Shown here piece by piece: positions 1-11,450 of a DNA stretch of 64,000 nt. Under the pieces are notes generated by a model. The model was not told where the DNA came from, did not search any database, and worked only from the letters and a program-made list of their open reading frames with translations. The DNA is taken from contig VXAA01005264.1 in assembly GCA_013399115.1 (NCBI GenBank), forward strand, positions 26,549-90,548. The letters run 5' to 3'. This stretch comes from Anseranas semipalmata. Lineage: Eukaryota; Chordata; Aves; Anseriformes; Anseranatidae. Every line of letters begins with the position of its first letter. Positions within the stretch are counted from its first letter, which is position 1. Made by a program: the position numbers and the translations under genes.

Positions 1-11
1 TTTTTTTTTTT

Positions 12-2918
12 GATGAGTACTTGTGATTGGGTAAAGCTCAATTGGAGCATTTCTGCTCAGCAAAACAAAGGTGCCTGAATTGCTGTAATCTGCCTGGCAG
101 GGAGGACAATGGTCAGGAAAATGCAGCACTCTGAATGTTATCATATGCTAATAACGGGGACCAAATGCTTTAGAAACACTGGCAATAAACTTTGCTTAAA
201 CACTTCTTCTAAAGCTTATATGGCGTCATCTTTGCTATTGCAACCTAGGCTTGCCAGTGCAGGGATGCCAGACCCTGATAAAATCATACAGCGATTTTGC
301 TGTGCAGGCAAATCCTTTGTAATGCATCTCCTGAGAAGAGCTGGGGGTGATGCTCACCCCCAGAAGGAGCGTGATTGTACTATACCATTTAAGTCCCATT
401 TAAACCCTAAAAAGAGTAGCCTCTTGTCCCAGAGGTAATTTCATACCCTGTGCTGTTTAACCTAGTTCTTCTTCCCATGAAGGGCTGTAAATGGGCCCTT
501 TATTCCACCTACAAACCTTAGAAGACTTTCATAAGGCTATCTCTGCTGAAGATACAGTGATCTCATTGTTGTGGCAAACACTGAACAGACCATTGTTGAA
601 ACAACACTTCCACTTCAGAGCCCTACACCACTCCTAGAACAGGCTTTAGCAGAAGTCCCTTCGTTTTGTGTATCCATATTTTGTTTGTTTGTTTTGCCAA
701 TAGACTGCAAAGATGCCTTCTCTATGAAGCTGCAGAGATTTGTCAGCAGCAGCTTGGTGCACATGGATTTTACAATGACAATCATTGTGTTCCTATATTT
801 CAAAGAGAAACTCTGGGACCACCACTGAGCTGAGATTTGTGGAGCATGAGAATAGTAGTTTCCTGAGCTTGCAAGTTCTTCATCCAGAGTCCAGGATGCC
901 CGGAAGTCATGATATCCCCAAGCTGGAGGCTGAGGTCCCATATAGTGGTATTAACCCAACCCCACATTTTGAGGAAGCCCAGTCTGTGCATAAGGCTGCA
1001 CTAGAGCTGTGAACCTTGACAATGAGCCAAGTGAACTGTCAAGAAACCAAATGATTTTCTGATGGCAGCTGATTTCCTGGCAGAAAGGGTTTCCTCAGAA
1101 CTCTGCATGGGTTTTATAAGTTTGCCAAAACCCACCCATTTCACAAAACATTTTGATTTCAACTAATCAGTGGTTTTTGAAAAGCAGGGAAGAAAAATCT
1201 GTTTAAAGACAAAGTTCCCAACTAATTCAAATGATTTCACTCAGTTTTCCCAAAGCTATAAATCAGAGTAATTGCTCTGTTTCAAAACAGGAGACCCCAG
1301 TTGTGTTTACCAGTCTGGAATGGTCTTACATACCAAGTCTTGAGATGGCTGACAGCACCAGATTGTGCAAATGTCCTGATCAAATGATAGCAGTATGCCT
1401 GGATATAGCCTCCTGCTCTCTTGTGAAGATCCCCCCACTGTCCCCAGCACGATGTCCATATGCCTGTTCCCCAGGAGGGTGAATGGCTACTGCGCCACAC
1501 TTACCACAGAGTCCTTCATTCAGAACAGAAATTGCAGGCTCCCAAGCACAGAATATGTTCACTGCCTTTCTGTGTCCTGCCATCTTAGAGTGCCATGTAA
1601 ACTGGAGAGGTAACAAGCAGTGAAGGTATCCAGGTACAGACTCCAGTATTCACTAGCAACCAGAAGAAAAACTGTCCTGCCAGGGACACTGCGAACCTCA
1701 TGTGGCTCCTAATCGGGGATATATCAATGTCACAATGACTTCTTTAGGCAACAATAACTCCTGTCTACAGCATCAGTAGAGCCAGCATAGAAGATTCTTA
1801 ACCAAATTTGCACAACTTGTTTCCAATGATCCTTCCCATTTATTTACACATTGTGCTTCTTGGTCTTGGTACCCTTGCTAGATGATCAGCCAAAAGGTCT
1901 TAGCCTAAATGAGAGGCTCTGAATCTTTACAAGATATATGTAACAAATAATCATTCAAACCCCAAACTCCAAAAGGATTTAGGTCGCCATGAGTTAGAGA
2001 TGGCATGGCTTTCTGTGCAAGATTTTCTAAGTGACATTCTTCAGTTGTGATTGCTTTGCACAGACTGGCTTGCTTTCCTCAAAGCCAGAGACACATCTGA
2101 CCATGTCTGACATTCAGACCAAGTCCCCACTTCCACGTGGTGTGGATTTCTGCCAAGATCAACCCTGAGGGCAGGTGATCCTCTCCCCTGTGCCATGCAC
2201 AGTGACATCGATCCCAAGGTGTGCAGGAAGATGTGTAGCAGAAAGTAGGTGAAAGTCACTGCATTTCACATTGAATAAGCAAATCGGAGTGTCTGTGCCA
2301 GAATACTGGGAACATGCTGCTCTTTTACTCAGGCATCACGGGCCCTATAGCCAGACGTTTCCCATCTCTACCATCCCACCCTGGATCCCATCCCAGGATA
2401 CCTCCTCAATGCTCCCCAGCCAGGGCCTCAGGAGCTGGCAAGGTCGTTAGATTTGGGAAGCATGTGAGCTCAGAGAGGGTCATTGGTATTTAAGCAGGGA
2501 GTAACACACTGGTAGTTAAAGCAGCTAGCTGGGACAGGGCATAAAGCAGGAGGAAGGCAGTGAGGGAACCACCAAAAGACTTGAGAATTAAGTTGTGACC
2601 ACATAAATATTACTGCTATATAAGTCTCCCACAGTTCACCAGTCACATCAAAGCTAGGAGCTGGGTGGACAGGCCATTTTTTATATCAAAACAACAAAGT
2701 TTGTGGAATTGTGAACTGCCCATGTATATGAGCCTTTTAATGTTTCAATGAGAAAAACAGGAATTGCAGTCCCTCAAACTGAGCCAGAGACTTGTATATC
2801 AGTAACATTTCTGCTGCTGCTGGAAGTCTCTCAGTTCCCTTAAATAAGCTTCCTCCACATTAACAGAATTAGACTTGTAATTTCTGCAAAATTCCTGAGT
2901 TCTCAGACTAGGGCTGTT
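12..2918. other. Unique intergenic or intronic DNA, no gene recognised
   Basis: About 2.9 kb of unremarkable AT-leaning sequence following an 11-base poly-T at the window edge. The longest open frame (109-438, plus, 109 codons) has no familiar motif and no splice or promoter context. Frames at 571-828, 615-941 and 785-1012 overlap on opposite strands, as chance frames do. I recognised no interspersed repeat here. Confidence 0.6.
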
Positions 2919-2965
2919 AAAGGTTTCTTTTTATTTGGTAGAAAAAGGTTTCTTTTTATTTGGTA
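2919..2965. repeat. Tandem direct duplication, 22-bp copies
   Basis: A 22-base T-rich word beginning AAAGGTTTC occurs at 2919-2940 and again, identical, at 2944-2965, a period of 25 bp. Perfect identity suggests a recent local slippage duplication rather than an old repeat. Confidence 0.9.
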
Positions 2966-4174
2966 TAATTCAACAGAATACTATAAGAACACCAGGGAAA
3001 CCCAGCAGTGCTACCTTAGCACTAACAAATATAGTACATCCTGAATAGCCACCCTGAAGCTACAAAAGCTGCTTTTTAAGATGACTGTTTCTAATAATGT
3101 CCAAGTCCCTCAGTTCACATATTTTCAGTCTTTCACAATCAGTGTGGCACTTTGACTGTGCAAGGCACTGGAAACAGACTGTTTGCTCTGCACTGCATGA
3201 AATGTGGACCTCTACAACAAGAAATGCCACCAGGTAGCAAAGCCATGAAACAGCAAATGGTTTAAAGACAAACTCCTCCCTGTTTTGCTAGCCTACTTTC
3301 AACCCCAAAAGAATGTGGGGATGTTTACAGACTCTGTGTTCTTAAAGCCAACAGAGCAATTTCAGCTCAGCTGGCAAAATGCTCCCACCGAGAGCCAAGC
3401 GGCCAATGTGCTACTCCCAGCAGCAAGTCCGTCCCTTAATGCAGTTTATTAGCTTCATGTGTGCAGCTGTTTGGAAATGTGAAGTGGGCACCAGCAGTAA
3501 AAGCATGTCTCAGGGGAAAGCCAAAGACGGAAGGAGAAGCTGGGAGGACGGAAGACTGAGCATGCAGCCGGAGGGAAGTGCCTGGCCTGCAGATATGGCC
3601 CCTTTGGGGGAGTTTCTTGAGGAGGATGGAAAGGTGAGCCCAAGTCCTGAGCATCCATGCCCTCTAGTGGCTAATAAAAGAGTGGAGGCAGAGGAGGTGA
3701 CTCCTGTCCCCACTGTCATCAGTGACAGCGGTAGTACAACCATGCCCGTCCTCTGCAGAAGAGGCACCACATGGACCTAGAGCAGATAATAGACATGGCC
3801 AGAGGGAAAGGGAGGTAAAATGCACCAACTCCCTCTTGTGAAAGTGGGGCTGTATCGTAGCAGTCCTTCCAAATAACAAGTCCCTGCCGGAACTGATGAG
3901 GGAGGAAAAAATCCACACTTGGGAGGCTTAGAGGCCTCTTCTCCACAGTCGTCTCTCCCGCCAAAAGCATAACACTGAGCTAATGGCCCTGTAAGTTTGT
4001 TTTGATTTCCTGAGCAGTCTTGAGTTACCTAATATCTGGCTGGCTTCCCTCAATGGCTTTCCAGCAAAGTCATTCTCAAACAGTTTTCGTTAGATACCAA
4101 GTACTAACTATCATGAAGCTCCTCATGAAGCCCCTCTTAATAGTGTCAAAGGCCTTAATGTTGATCTGATCTTG
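2966..4174. other. Unique DNA, no gene recognised
   Basis: The plus-strand frame at 3379-3780 (133 codons) is the longest here. Four minus-strand frames cross or overlap the same 3.4-4.0 kb stretch, so this looks like a locally stop-poor, higher-GC patch rather than a gene. Its predicted protein has no domain, signal peptide or membrane segment I recognise. Confidence 0.55.
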
Positions 4175-4241
4175 CCTTTCTTTCTTTGTTTCTTTCTTTT
4201 TCTTGCTTGATTGTTTGCTTGCTTGCTTGCTTTTTCTTCTG
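4175..4241. repeat. Imperfect (TTTC)n/(TTGC)n pyrimidine-rich simple repeat
   Basis: Runs of TTTC give way to TTGC units over about 67 bp, with interruptions. This is ordinary degenerate microsatellite sequence. Confidence 0.85.
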
Positions 4242-4311
4242 CCTGCACTGATAATCTTCTTTAAGTTACTTGGTCAGGAGGTACCCATGCACATAAGTTG
4301 TTGTTTATTGA

Positions 4312-4376
4312 TATTTATGTATGCACAAGTGTATGTAAATGTACATACAGATGTACAACTATATGTATATATAAGA
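4312..4376. repeat. Imperfect (TATG)n/(TA)n-rich tract
   Basis: Interrupted TATG and TGTA words followed by a short TATATATA stretch. It is low complexity, with no strict period. Confidence 0.6.
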
Positions 4377-6439
4377 TAGTCTTACACAGATAGATTCCCA
4401 TGTTAGTGCCAAATGATCTTTGTTCTCATTCTTTAACTTGCTGTTTCTTATGTAATAGTTATACACTTCATGAATTACAGGCTGGACACAGGACTATGCC
4501 AGGCAGTTTTCACCACAAACCACATACAATATATTCCTTAACTACACAGGACCCTACTATCTATGATTTGCCAAGAAGGTTGCACTTCTCTTCTGACAAG
4601 TGGTTAAAAGGAAATCTCTGTGATCAGACTGTTTACAATAGGACTTGAAACAGGGAAAGAAAAAAAAAAAAAAAGGATAATAGGAGGGAAGGGTGCTAGA
4701 ACCAGAAGTTTTTTTCATATGGAGGAAATGCAGTGACTGTGGAAGATTCAAAGCTCAAAGGTCAGATCTCTGGCACCTTTTAAGCAAACAAGAATACTCA
4801 GGTAAAATGCTAGTTTATCTCTGTGAAGGAAACATGAAATACCTCACACCACTGGATAGAGCCTCTCTACCCTTAAATTGCTCCCCAGTCCCCTGTAAGT
4901 GCAGCAGGTAGATTCAAGGAGCTCAGAGACCTCCCACGATACTAATTCCTGAGAGAGTGTAAGACCTCTTGAATGTCTATTCAGCATCTGTCATGTAGGA
5001 CTGATTTTATGGATAAGACATGGCAGCTCCTGGAGCTCTTTGTCGGGTGGAAGAAATGTGAGCAACTCATCCTTAGGCAGGTGTCATACCCACTTCAGTG
5101 TGTGTCCAGCCGGTGCATACAGTGAGAGGACCAAGGCAGGAGGTACGCCTAATGCTTTACTGTCCTGTTTGGCCTTGAAATGATTTACATCTCTGAGGGC
5201 CCTAAGAAGAAGGATGTTTCTGCTTAAGCCACAGAAGAGCCAGAGGCAATCTAAATCTAATATTCCTGCATTTTGTTATGCTGACCATATATGTTGTGAT
5301 ACTTGGGCACACAAAGGATTTCAGCACACATACATAAGATGCCATTTTGAGGGCCAGAAATAGTCATTTTAGCCTGCACCACAGCCACTGAATTTATTTC
5401 AGGAGACATTGCTAATTTCAGTGATTGCTCTTTATTTGAAAACCTTGGAGTACCAGTGCTACACAGCAGGTCTAGCTCTGCCTAGTCACCCAGAGTTCTC
5501 CATACTCCAGTCAAACATGAAGCATGTATTTAGGGCTCAGACTGGAATGAGACATTTCCAGCCTACCCAAATTCATCTGAGCAGAGACAATGTTAGCCAA
5601 AGTGTACTCTCTCCTTGCAGTCATTGTTCTGTCTCTTTTCTATATAGGGAAGGAATTTTGGTTTGACAAATATTCTGGCATCAAGCTCATAAAACCATGC
5701 TAAAAATTAGGCGGAAGAAGAAATCTATCCAAGGGTTGCTTTGCTAGCTCATTTTTAGCATTTATTTGAATGGGGCTTAAAAATCAGAAAAGAAACTGTT
5801 TTTTTTGTTTTTGTTTTTGTTTAAGGAATATTAAGTTTCCTGTGGCTGTGGCAAAGGGAATCAAGCCATTAATAAAATTTTGCTTTGCAGCACATCCAAA
5901 GAATTTTATCTCTGCAGGCTTTGAAAAATTAGTCATGTGTTATTCTACTTTTCAGTAATAAGGATGTGTCCATCGCACATGGGTCTACCTTTCAAGAAAC
6001 CATTTATGCTGCAAATATGATTAAATCAGAGGACTGTATTTTAAGCAGTGATGCTCAATTACGGTATAAATTCTTTTGAACTTGTTATTGTAGTACATTA
6101 GTGCATTAAAACCACATTAGATATCTATGTTAGGAGTTCCTATCCACATGCAGAATGCTATAACAGCTTCTCAGCAGAAATGTGAATTTATATTGTCATG
6201 CAATGAGAAAAGATCCCAGATGTTCCTTTGTGTTTTAAAGGCTTTACTCAAGAGCATGGAACACTGAGAGCATGTATAAGACAGATTTATAAATCAGACA
6301 AACTTTCATAAATTTTAGCATGAATGGGAACTTGCTCAAACATGAGTATCACCAAGTATTTTGCTGTTTGTTAACTTTCTTTTGCTGTTTCAAAAACCCG
6401 CAAATTGAAGCAGAGTATGCTGTCTGTACAAAAAAAAAA
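4377..6439. other. Unique DNA, no gene recognised
   Basis: About 2 kb with a 15-A run at 4660-4674 and a T-rich (TTTTTG) patch near 5800-5822. Open frames are at most 85 codons (5409-5666). I recognise no repeat family or coding feature. Confidence 0.6.
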
Positions 6440-6720
6440 AATTAGCTTGGACTTTAAGCAGTACAGCAGAATGGAGCCATAAATAAAATGGCTCCAGAGC
6501 TTGCAAAAAGAGAATATGGACAGCGAACGATCAGCTGACTATGGGAAGGGAATTGAAAATAATACCACTTTAATCAAGCCATTTATCTGACAGGCAGATA
6601 ATGTTGGATAAGGATCTTTGTAGCAGGATTCATTCAATCTGTCAAGGAGTGGGAGCCGAGGGAGTATAAATTCCTAAATCATCAATCCATGTAAAGAAAT
6701 CTACTGTTTTACTCATGAAA
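6440..6720. other. Candidate conserved non-coding element
   Basis: An AT-rich unique stretch packed with developmental transcription-factor-like words: TTAATCA, ATCTGACAGGCAGATAA (paired GATA and TGACAG/MEIS-like words, about 6587-6602), CTGTCAA and ATTCATTCAAT. It begins with a perfect 9-bp inverted repeat, arms 6472-6480 and 6488-6496 around AAATAAA. There is no open frame of note. Assignment as an enhancer-like element is inference from word content only. Confidence 0.3.
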
Positions 6721-7344
6721 TTCTGTCACTAAAAAGACAAGACATGGGCTTAGCTGTAAGACTTCATCCCCTACTTCTAAAGCATTTGTTGCTCAAAATG
6801 GTTTTTGGTCTGTGTTCAGAGCAGCATTGCCTCGGTGGCCTGCCAACTTCTTATTCAAACAGGACCTCCTGCTCTGGGCCCAAGGCCATGCCTTCAGGGG
6901 CATTTAGACAGCTGAAAATTCAGATAACTGCTCTCTGGGGCATTACCAGTTAGAAGCTCTCTGAAATCTGCTGGCTTCAGGGCCTTAATTTGTTTTACTA
7001 CATAGAAAACTCTTCTAGGTGTATCTCTGAATCCCCTCTTTGGTTATCTGTCTTTTGTCTCCTGGATCAGCAGTAGCACTGGTCTGTGGGGCTGGGAAAA
7101 GTGAGAAGAGGCAATAATCACTGGCTGAAAGTGTTTGCACTGAATTCCCAGGGTTGAAGGAACTGGGGAAAATGCACAATTAACGCAGGCAGCTGTTTCC
7201 TGACCATTGCAAACATTCACCTATAATTATAGCCTGTTCTTACTGATGACCTTGAAGGGACAGGGATGTTCCTGACTGCTCCCCATCACCCCACTGGATC
7301 CTTTCAGGGTCCCTCTGGGGCCCAGAATGCACAATTTGAAGAAG
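6721..7344. other. Unique DNA, no gene recognised
   Basis: Contains frames of 67-69 codons (6744-6953; 7266-7469, the latter running through poly-A) with no recognisable product. No repeat was identified. Confidence 0.6.
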
Positions 7345-7372
7345 AAAAAAAAAAAAAAAAAAAAAAAAAAAA
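7345..7372. repeat. Poly-A tract, 28 A
   Basis: An uninterrupted A run preceded by GAAG. The upstream 300 bases do not resemble a processed transcript or LINE 3' end, so I treat it as a simple homopolymer. Confidence 0.9.
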
Positions 7373-7659
7373 GGTAGCACAGCAGTCCCTCTACACTTCA
7401 ACATCATCCAGAAAAGATTGGATTTTTTGCATTTTGGGCTTCATAGTAAATTCAAATATCAAGGCCTAATTCTTCTTTCATGCCTCTATAATTCATGAGT
7501 AACATGAGAGGAGAAGCTTACCACTGAACCTCAGATGAAAGGTATTTGTAACTGCTACAACTTCCAATTTTAAAAGAAAATATTTTAATTATGATGCAAT
7601 GCTGTGGGAGTTAAAGAAGCTTACATTTCTGTTTATTTTACATGGTGCCCAATCCTTCC

Positions 7660-7691
7660 ATTTCTTTTCTTTTTTCTTTTTTTTTTTTTAA
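7660..7691. repeat. Pyrimidine tract, T-rich
   Basis: TTTC words leading into a run of T, with no other content. Confidence 0.85.
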
Positions 7692-7694
7692 TTC

Positions 7695-7737
7695 CAAGGC
7701 AACTCTCCCATTGACTTCATTATGAGCACTATGTGAT
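7695..7737. repeat. Fragment of an ancient palindromic MITE-like repeat
   Basis: Contains CTCCCATTGACTTCA followed by an A/G-rich segment ending near GCCT. This matches the word order I remember from high-copy palindromic repeats of turtles, crocodilians and birds (CCCATTGACTTCAATGGGAG and flanks). The copy is degenerate and neither end is sharp. Confidence 0.45.
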
Positions 7738-7811
7738 ATGCCTGAGCTAACATGGGAAAGTACAACAGATCCATGTGGTGGGTATTAAGATATAGCACTT
7801 ACACAAGGATA

Positions 7812-7898
7812 AAACCTAATTCTGTGATCACATGGAGGTAAACCAGGACTGCTTCCAGCTTAGTCAGGGGCACTTCACTGGTACAAATTCAGTGAAGC
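7812..7898. repeat. Half of a palindromic MITE-like repeat
   Basis: The order AACCTAATTCTGTGATCA, GGTAAACCAGGA, then CACTGGTACAAATTCAGTGA follows the same plan as the complete element at 46247-46341 (terminal arm, GGTGTAAAT core). The distal terminal arm is missing or too diverged to see. Confidence 0.45.
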
Positions 7899-9317
7899 TT
7901 TACGTATTGCTTTAAAAATTGAGTTAAGTAACCATATTTCTGCACTCCATAATCTGTAACTTTTGACAGAATTACCCATTTGGGGTCTTTTTTCTATTCA
8001 CACCTAAGCCTCTGCAGGACTCAGAACTCCCATAGATGTCCATTTTCCTAATTTAGGACTTCCCCTCCTTCTTCTAGAAATGATCAAGGGAGGCAATGTG
8101 GTTGTTTTTTGGTGTGACTGACTGCCTTCACTCCTTCACCTGAAGCTGAGTGCAGCATTTGTCCCTCCATGCTTGGGCAACTTGAGTTTCTTCCAATTAG
8201 ATCTCTACCACATTCATTTCTGTGACAGCATCTGTACCTGACAGCTTAATTCCAATGTGTTAATAGTCCTGTAATGCTTAATTTAAAGGCATTAAAAACA
8301 CATTAATTATCATTTTTTCCTTTGTTTGCATCATATATTCATGTGAGTAAGGATTCACAAAAAATGCAACAAGTTTTGCGTTTTTCCCCTTCCCTCACAG
8401 TGGTGCCAGCCCTTGAATTCTCATCACCACTTCACAATCCAGAGGTCCAAATTTCAATGCTTAAATGCCCCCCAAAACCTGCTGTCAGGCCTCCACCAGT
8501 GCTATCATTCAGCCTTTTCCAAGGATGACAGTCCCTTACATCTCTCATACCCCACTGCCATGTGCCAATATGATTGACACGCCTGGGAATGATCTGCCCA
8601 CTCCTCCTAAATGCAATCTTGGGCTGTTGGTGTTGCAGACATGCAGAAAGGAGGAACACAGACCCTTGAAGAGTGTCAGATGGCTATCTGCCAGCCGAGG
8701 CACAATATGGTGGCTATTGCCAAGCCAGCTGGGTCCTCGCTCTTCCAGCTGGTACAAAAGTTGCCAGGCAGCCTCCAATCCAAGAATCTTCAAGCATTTG
8801 GGACTGTAATCTATGCCATGTGTTCTTCTGTTTTTACTTGATACATAGTGGAAAATAATTTATTCAGATATGTTAAATTATATTTTTAACATTTCACAAA
8901 CAGTTCATTGTGAAACTAAGTTTTGGCATTAGCTAGAAAATGCAGTACTTTGCTAATTGTGTATATTATTATAATGGTCCTTTTTTGTTTAATCTAAATA
9001 TTGTAGCTCATTTATCTTCTTGGATGTCACAGCCGGCACTAGCCTGCCCAGTTCTGCTGCTGTCTACCACTTAAATGATTATTACTCAAGCATTTTGGAA
9101 ATAATTTGTGGGTAATTAATTTTTTGCTAAATGACATCTACACCCTTTTGTCCAAAAGAATCCCTTATATTCTTTTCTTTTTAGTGTGTATTGACAGCCT
9201 ATATCATGATGATGATTGCCTTTCTAACCAAGAAGAGTCTGAGCAATTCAGTATCTCTCAGTTCTTGAAAGAATTGAAAATGGCCCCTTTTTCATAAATG
9301 AGACATTGCCAGCAAAG
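7899..9317. other. Unique DNA, no gene recognised
   Basis: Overlapping frames on both strands at 8432-8858 (up to 114 codons, plus, 8465-8809) mark a slightly GC-richer patch. Four mutually overlapping frames and no motif argue against a gene. From 8830 onward the sequence becomes very AT-rich. Confidence 0.55.
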
Positions 9318-9385
9318 AGAAAGTGGGAATAAAGCCCAGGACATTTAGTCTGAGATTCAGAAATCTTTACCACCTGAGCTAAATG
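9318..9385 (-). repeat. Possible SINE (MIR-like or tRNA-like head) fragment
   Basis: The stretch reads GTGGGAATAAAGCCCAGGAC, then a gap, then ACCACCTGAGCTAAATGAG. This resembles the reverse complement of a tRNA-derived SINE head of the form ...gaacccaggt...taaccactgagctaa. Only about 70 bp are visible, so the assignment is weak. Confidence 0.35.
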
Positions 9386-11149
9386 AGAATTTGCTATTAT
9401 TAGCAATGGTATGTGGCTGTTAAGATTTCTTTAGTCTGTAATCAGACATTAGATGATAACTAGGTATGTCCATAATTATCTTTATTTCTAAGCCTTTCCT
9501 TGGAGAAGAAAACCTACTTCAGTTTGCATGGATTTCAAAATGTATCATCATTTTGATTTCCCTGTGCTTCTTTAAATTTCACTTTATTCTCCATGGCTCC
9601 AAGCTCAAAAATCAAAAGTAAATAAGCAAGTACAGTTTTGTTTTCTGATGTACACTGATTTCCAAGAATTTGTTTGTTCCATTGCAGCTACCATGTGGCA
9701 ACCTAAAAATCTGTCCTATTTTTCTCTGGAAAAAAAAAAAAAAAAAAGATCTTTAGTTTTTTATCCTTTTCCACTGTACACATCATAGAACAAGACTGCA
9801 GCCATTCCACAACAGAAATAATTCTCACTAATTATTCACACACCTAACAATTGAACAGTCACAAATAAGTCATTTCAGAAAAGCTATTTAGTCTCTCTAC
9901 ACCCCATTAGAACATGATTTCCAAACTCTTTTTCAGCCAAGCAAAAAAAAAAAAAAAAACCACCTTTTTATCTTTCCTGTCATTTTATTTTAATTGAAGT
10001 TTATCACATTCTTGATACTGACTTCCAAATGCCTCACCCTTTTTTCATTAGTAGGTGCAATTCCTAGAGATGTGTGAAATGTTTCATTTGAACTACAAAA
10101 GCCTGGAAGCAGACTAGCTGTGAATTTATCCTACATTTGCAAATCATCAATGAATCGTTAAACTCTTGTGTCTACTGAGTTGTCTGCAAGTTTGTGTCTG
10201 CTGTCACTCTGCGGGTGTTACGTGCCTCTTGTGCTCAGGGACTTCCACGGTTGTTGTTCTCAGGGCATTTCCAGGGAAAACGTGGGCATCACTAAGAGGC
10301 CACTCACGGTCCTTTGTGGTTTTCAGACACCTGTGCCTTCTGTTGGAACAGAAACTTAATGCAAACTTTGTGATTCCCCTTGAACCTTAAATGTGAAACA
10401 TTTCCTTGCAGCTTAAACAGTAAAACGGAGGTGGGCCAACCTCAAACCTTCTGGGGCCTGTATACACAAATATGTCAGTCCTGACTGTTGCAAAGCTACT
10501 TGATAGCAAAAGTAATTTTGAAACCAGGTAACATGACCAAACTGTGCCCTGAAGGAACTAAGGTCCAAGAGGGATACCAGCCCCAGCACAGGGGCCAAAT
10601 TGGGAACCATGGTGTCTGAAACCACCACAACCTGTCTCAGCCACCAACATCTGCACAAGACAACTTGCCCCCACAGTGACACTGGGCAGTCACACAGGAG
10701 TGAGGGGCAATAGGAAAAAAAGTCAGGTTGGTGGATGATACGGGATATACTTCATGTAGAAGAATACTTGATATTTCTTATAAAAGCTTGTGAGTCTTCA
10801 GAGCTTCCCGCAGCAGTGGTTGCCATCCTACAGCAATGACTCTTTCTGCTGCATAAGTTGATACCCCACTGCCTGCATTTTTCAGGTGATCCAACTGGAC
10901 AGCCTCAATTGTCCTTGGCATTTGCCATTTAATTGGCATTTAATACCAATAAATCACTAGAAATAATGAAAATGCCCTAATATTACAGCATGGTAAAATA
11001 AAATTATATTATCACTTTAATTCTTATCATAGTCTATTTTTAAAGGTGCTAACCTATCTGCTCAGACTTCTTAGAGATTTGACAAACAGGCTCCAGCAAA
11101 TCTTGCTGAAGCAGGTGAAAGAGATACCACTGTCAGGGTAGGAGTCAGC
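9386..11149. other. Unique AT-rich DNA, no gene recognised
   Basis: Includes poly-A runs at about 9730-9747 and 9943-9959. Frames at 10166-10390 (plus) and 10413-10682 (minus, 89 codons) have no recognisable product. Confidence 0.6.
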
Positions 11150-11450
11150 TGTAGATCAAAACATCAATATCTGGATGTCTAAATCGAAGCATCTAAGCTC
11201 CCACTATCATCAGCAGAGACCTAGGGCTTGATTCAGTTGCACATACACAGGCACCAGATGCCATTTGAGATGCCCTAAGGGTCTCCACCTCACCTTGAAC
11301 TATCACCCCAAAGAGCATGACTGTCTCATAGATCCTGGGTTATATCCACCGATCTCTGAGTTGTATCCATGCCTCCCTGAGTGTCTCAGATATCCTGGGA
11401 ATCTCAAATGCCTGATGCCTGCATGGGGGCAACTGAGTTAACCCCAGCCA
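11150..11450. other. Possible old interspersed repeat, unassigned
   Basis: A stretch of C/T-rich near-repeated phrases (GAGTGTCTCAGATATCCTGG, CATAGATCCTGGG, CCGATCTCTGAG, AGGGCTTGATTCAG) that reads like degenerate internal repeats. It looks more like a diverged mobile element than unique DNA, but I cannot name a family. Confidence 0.25.

Noticed and set aside
3379..3780. 133-codon plus frame with charged composition
   Set aside because: Several minus frames cross the same interval, with no homology or exon signals seen.
7345..7372. Poly-A tracts (also 14880, 30331, 41894) as tails of processed pseudogenes
   Set aside because: No gene-like sequence or target-site duplication upstream of any of them.
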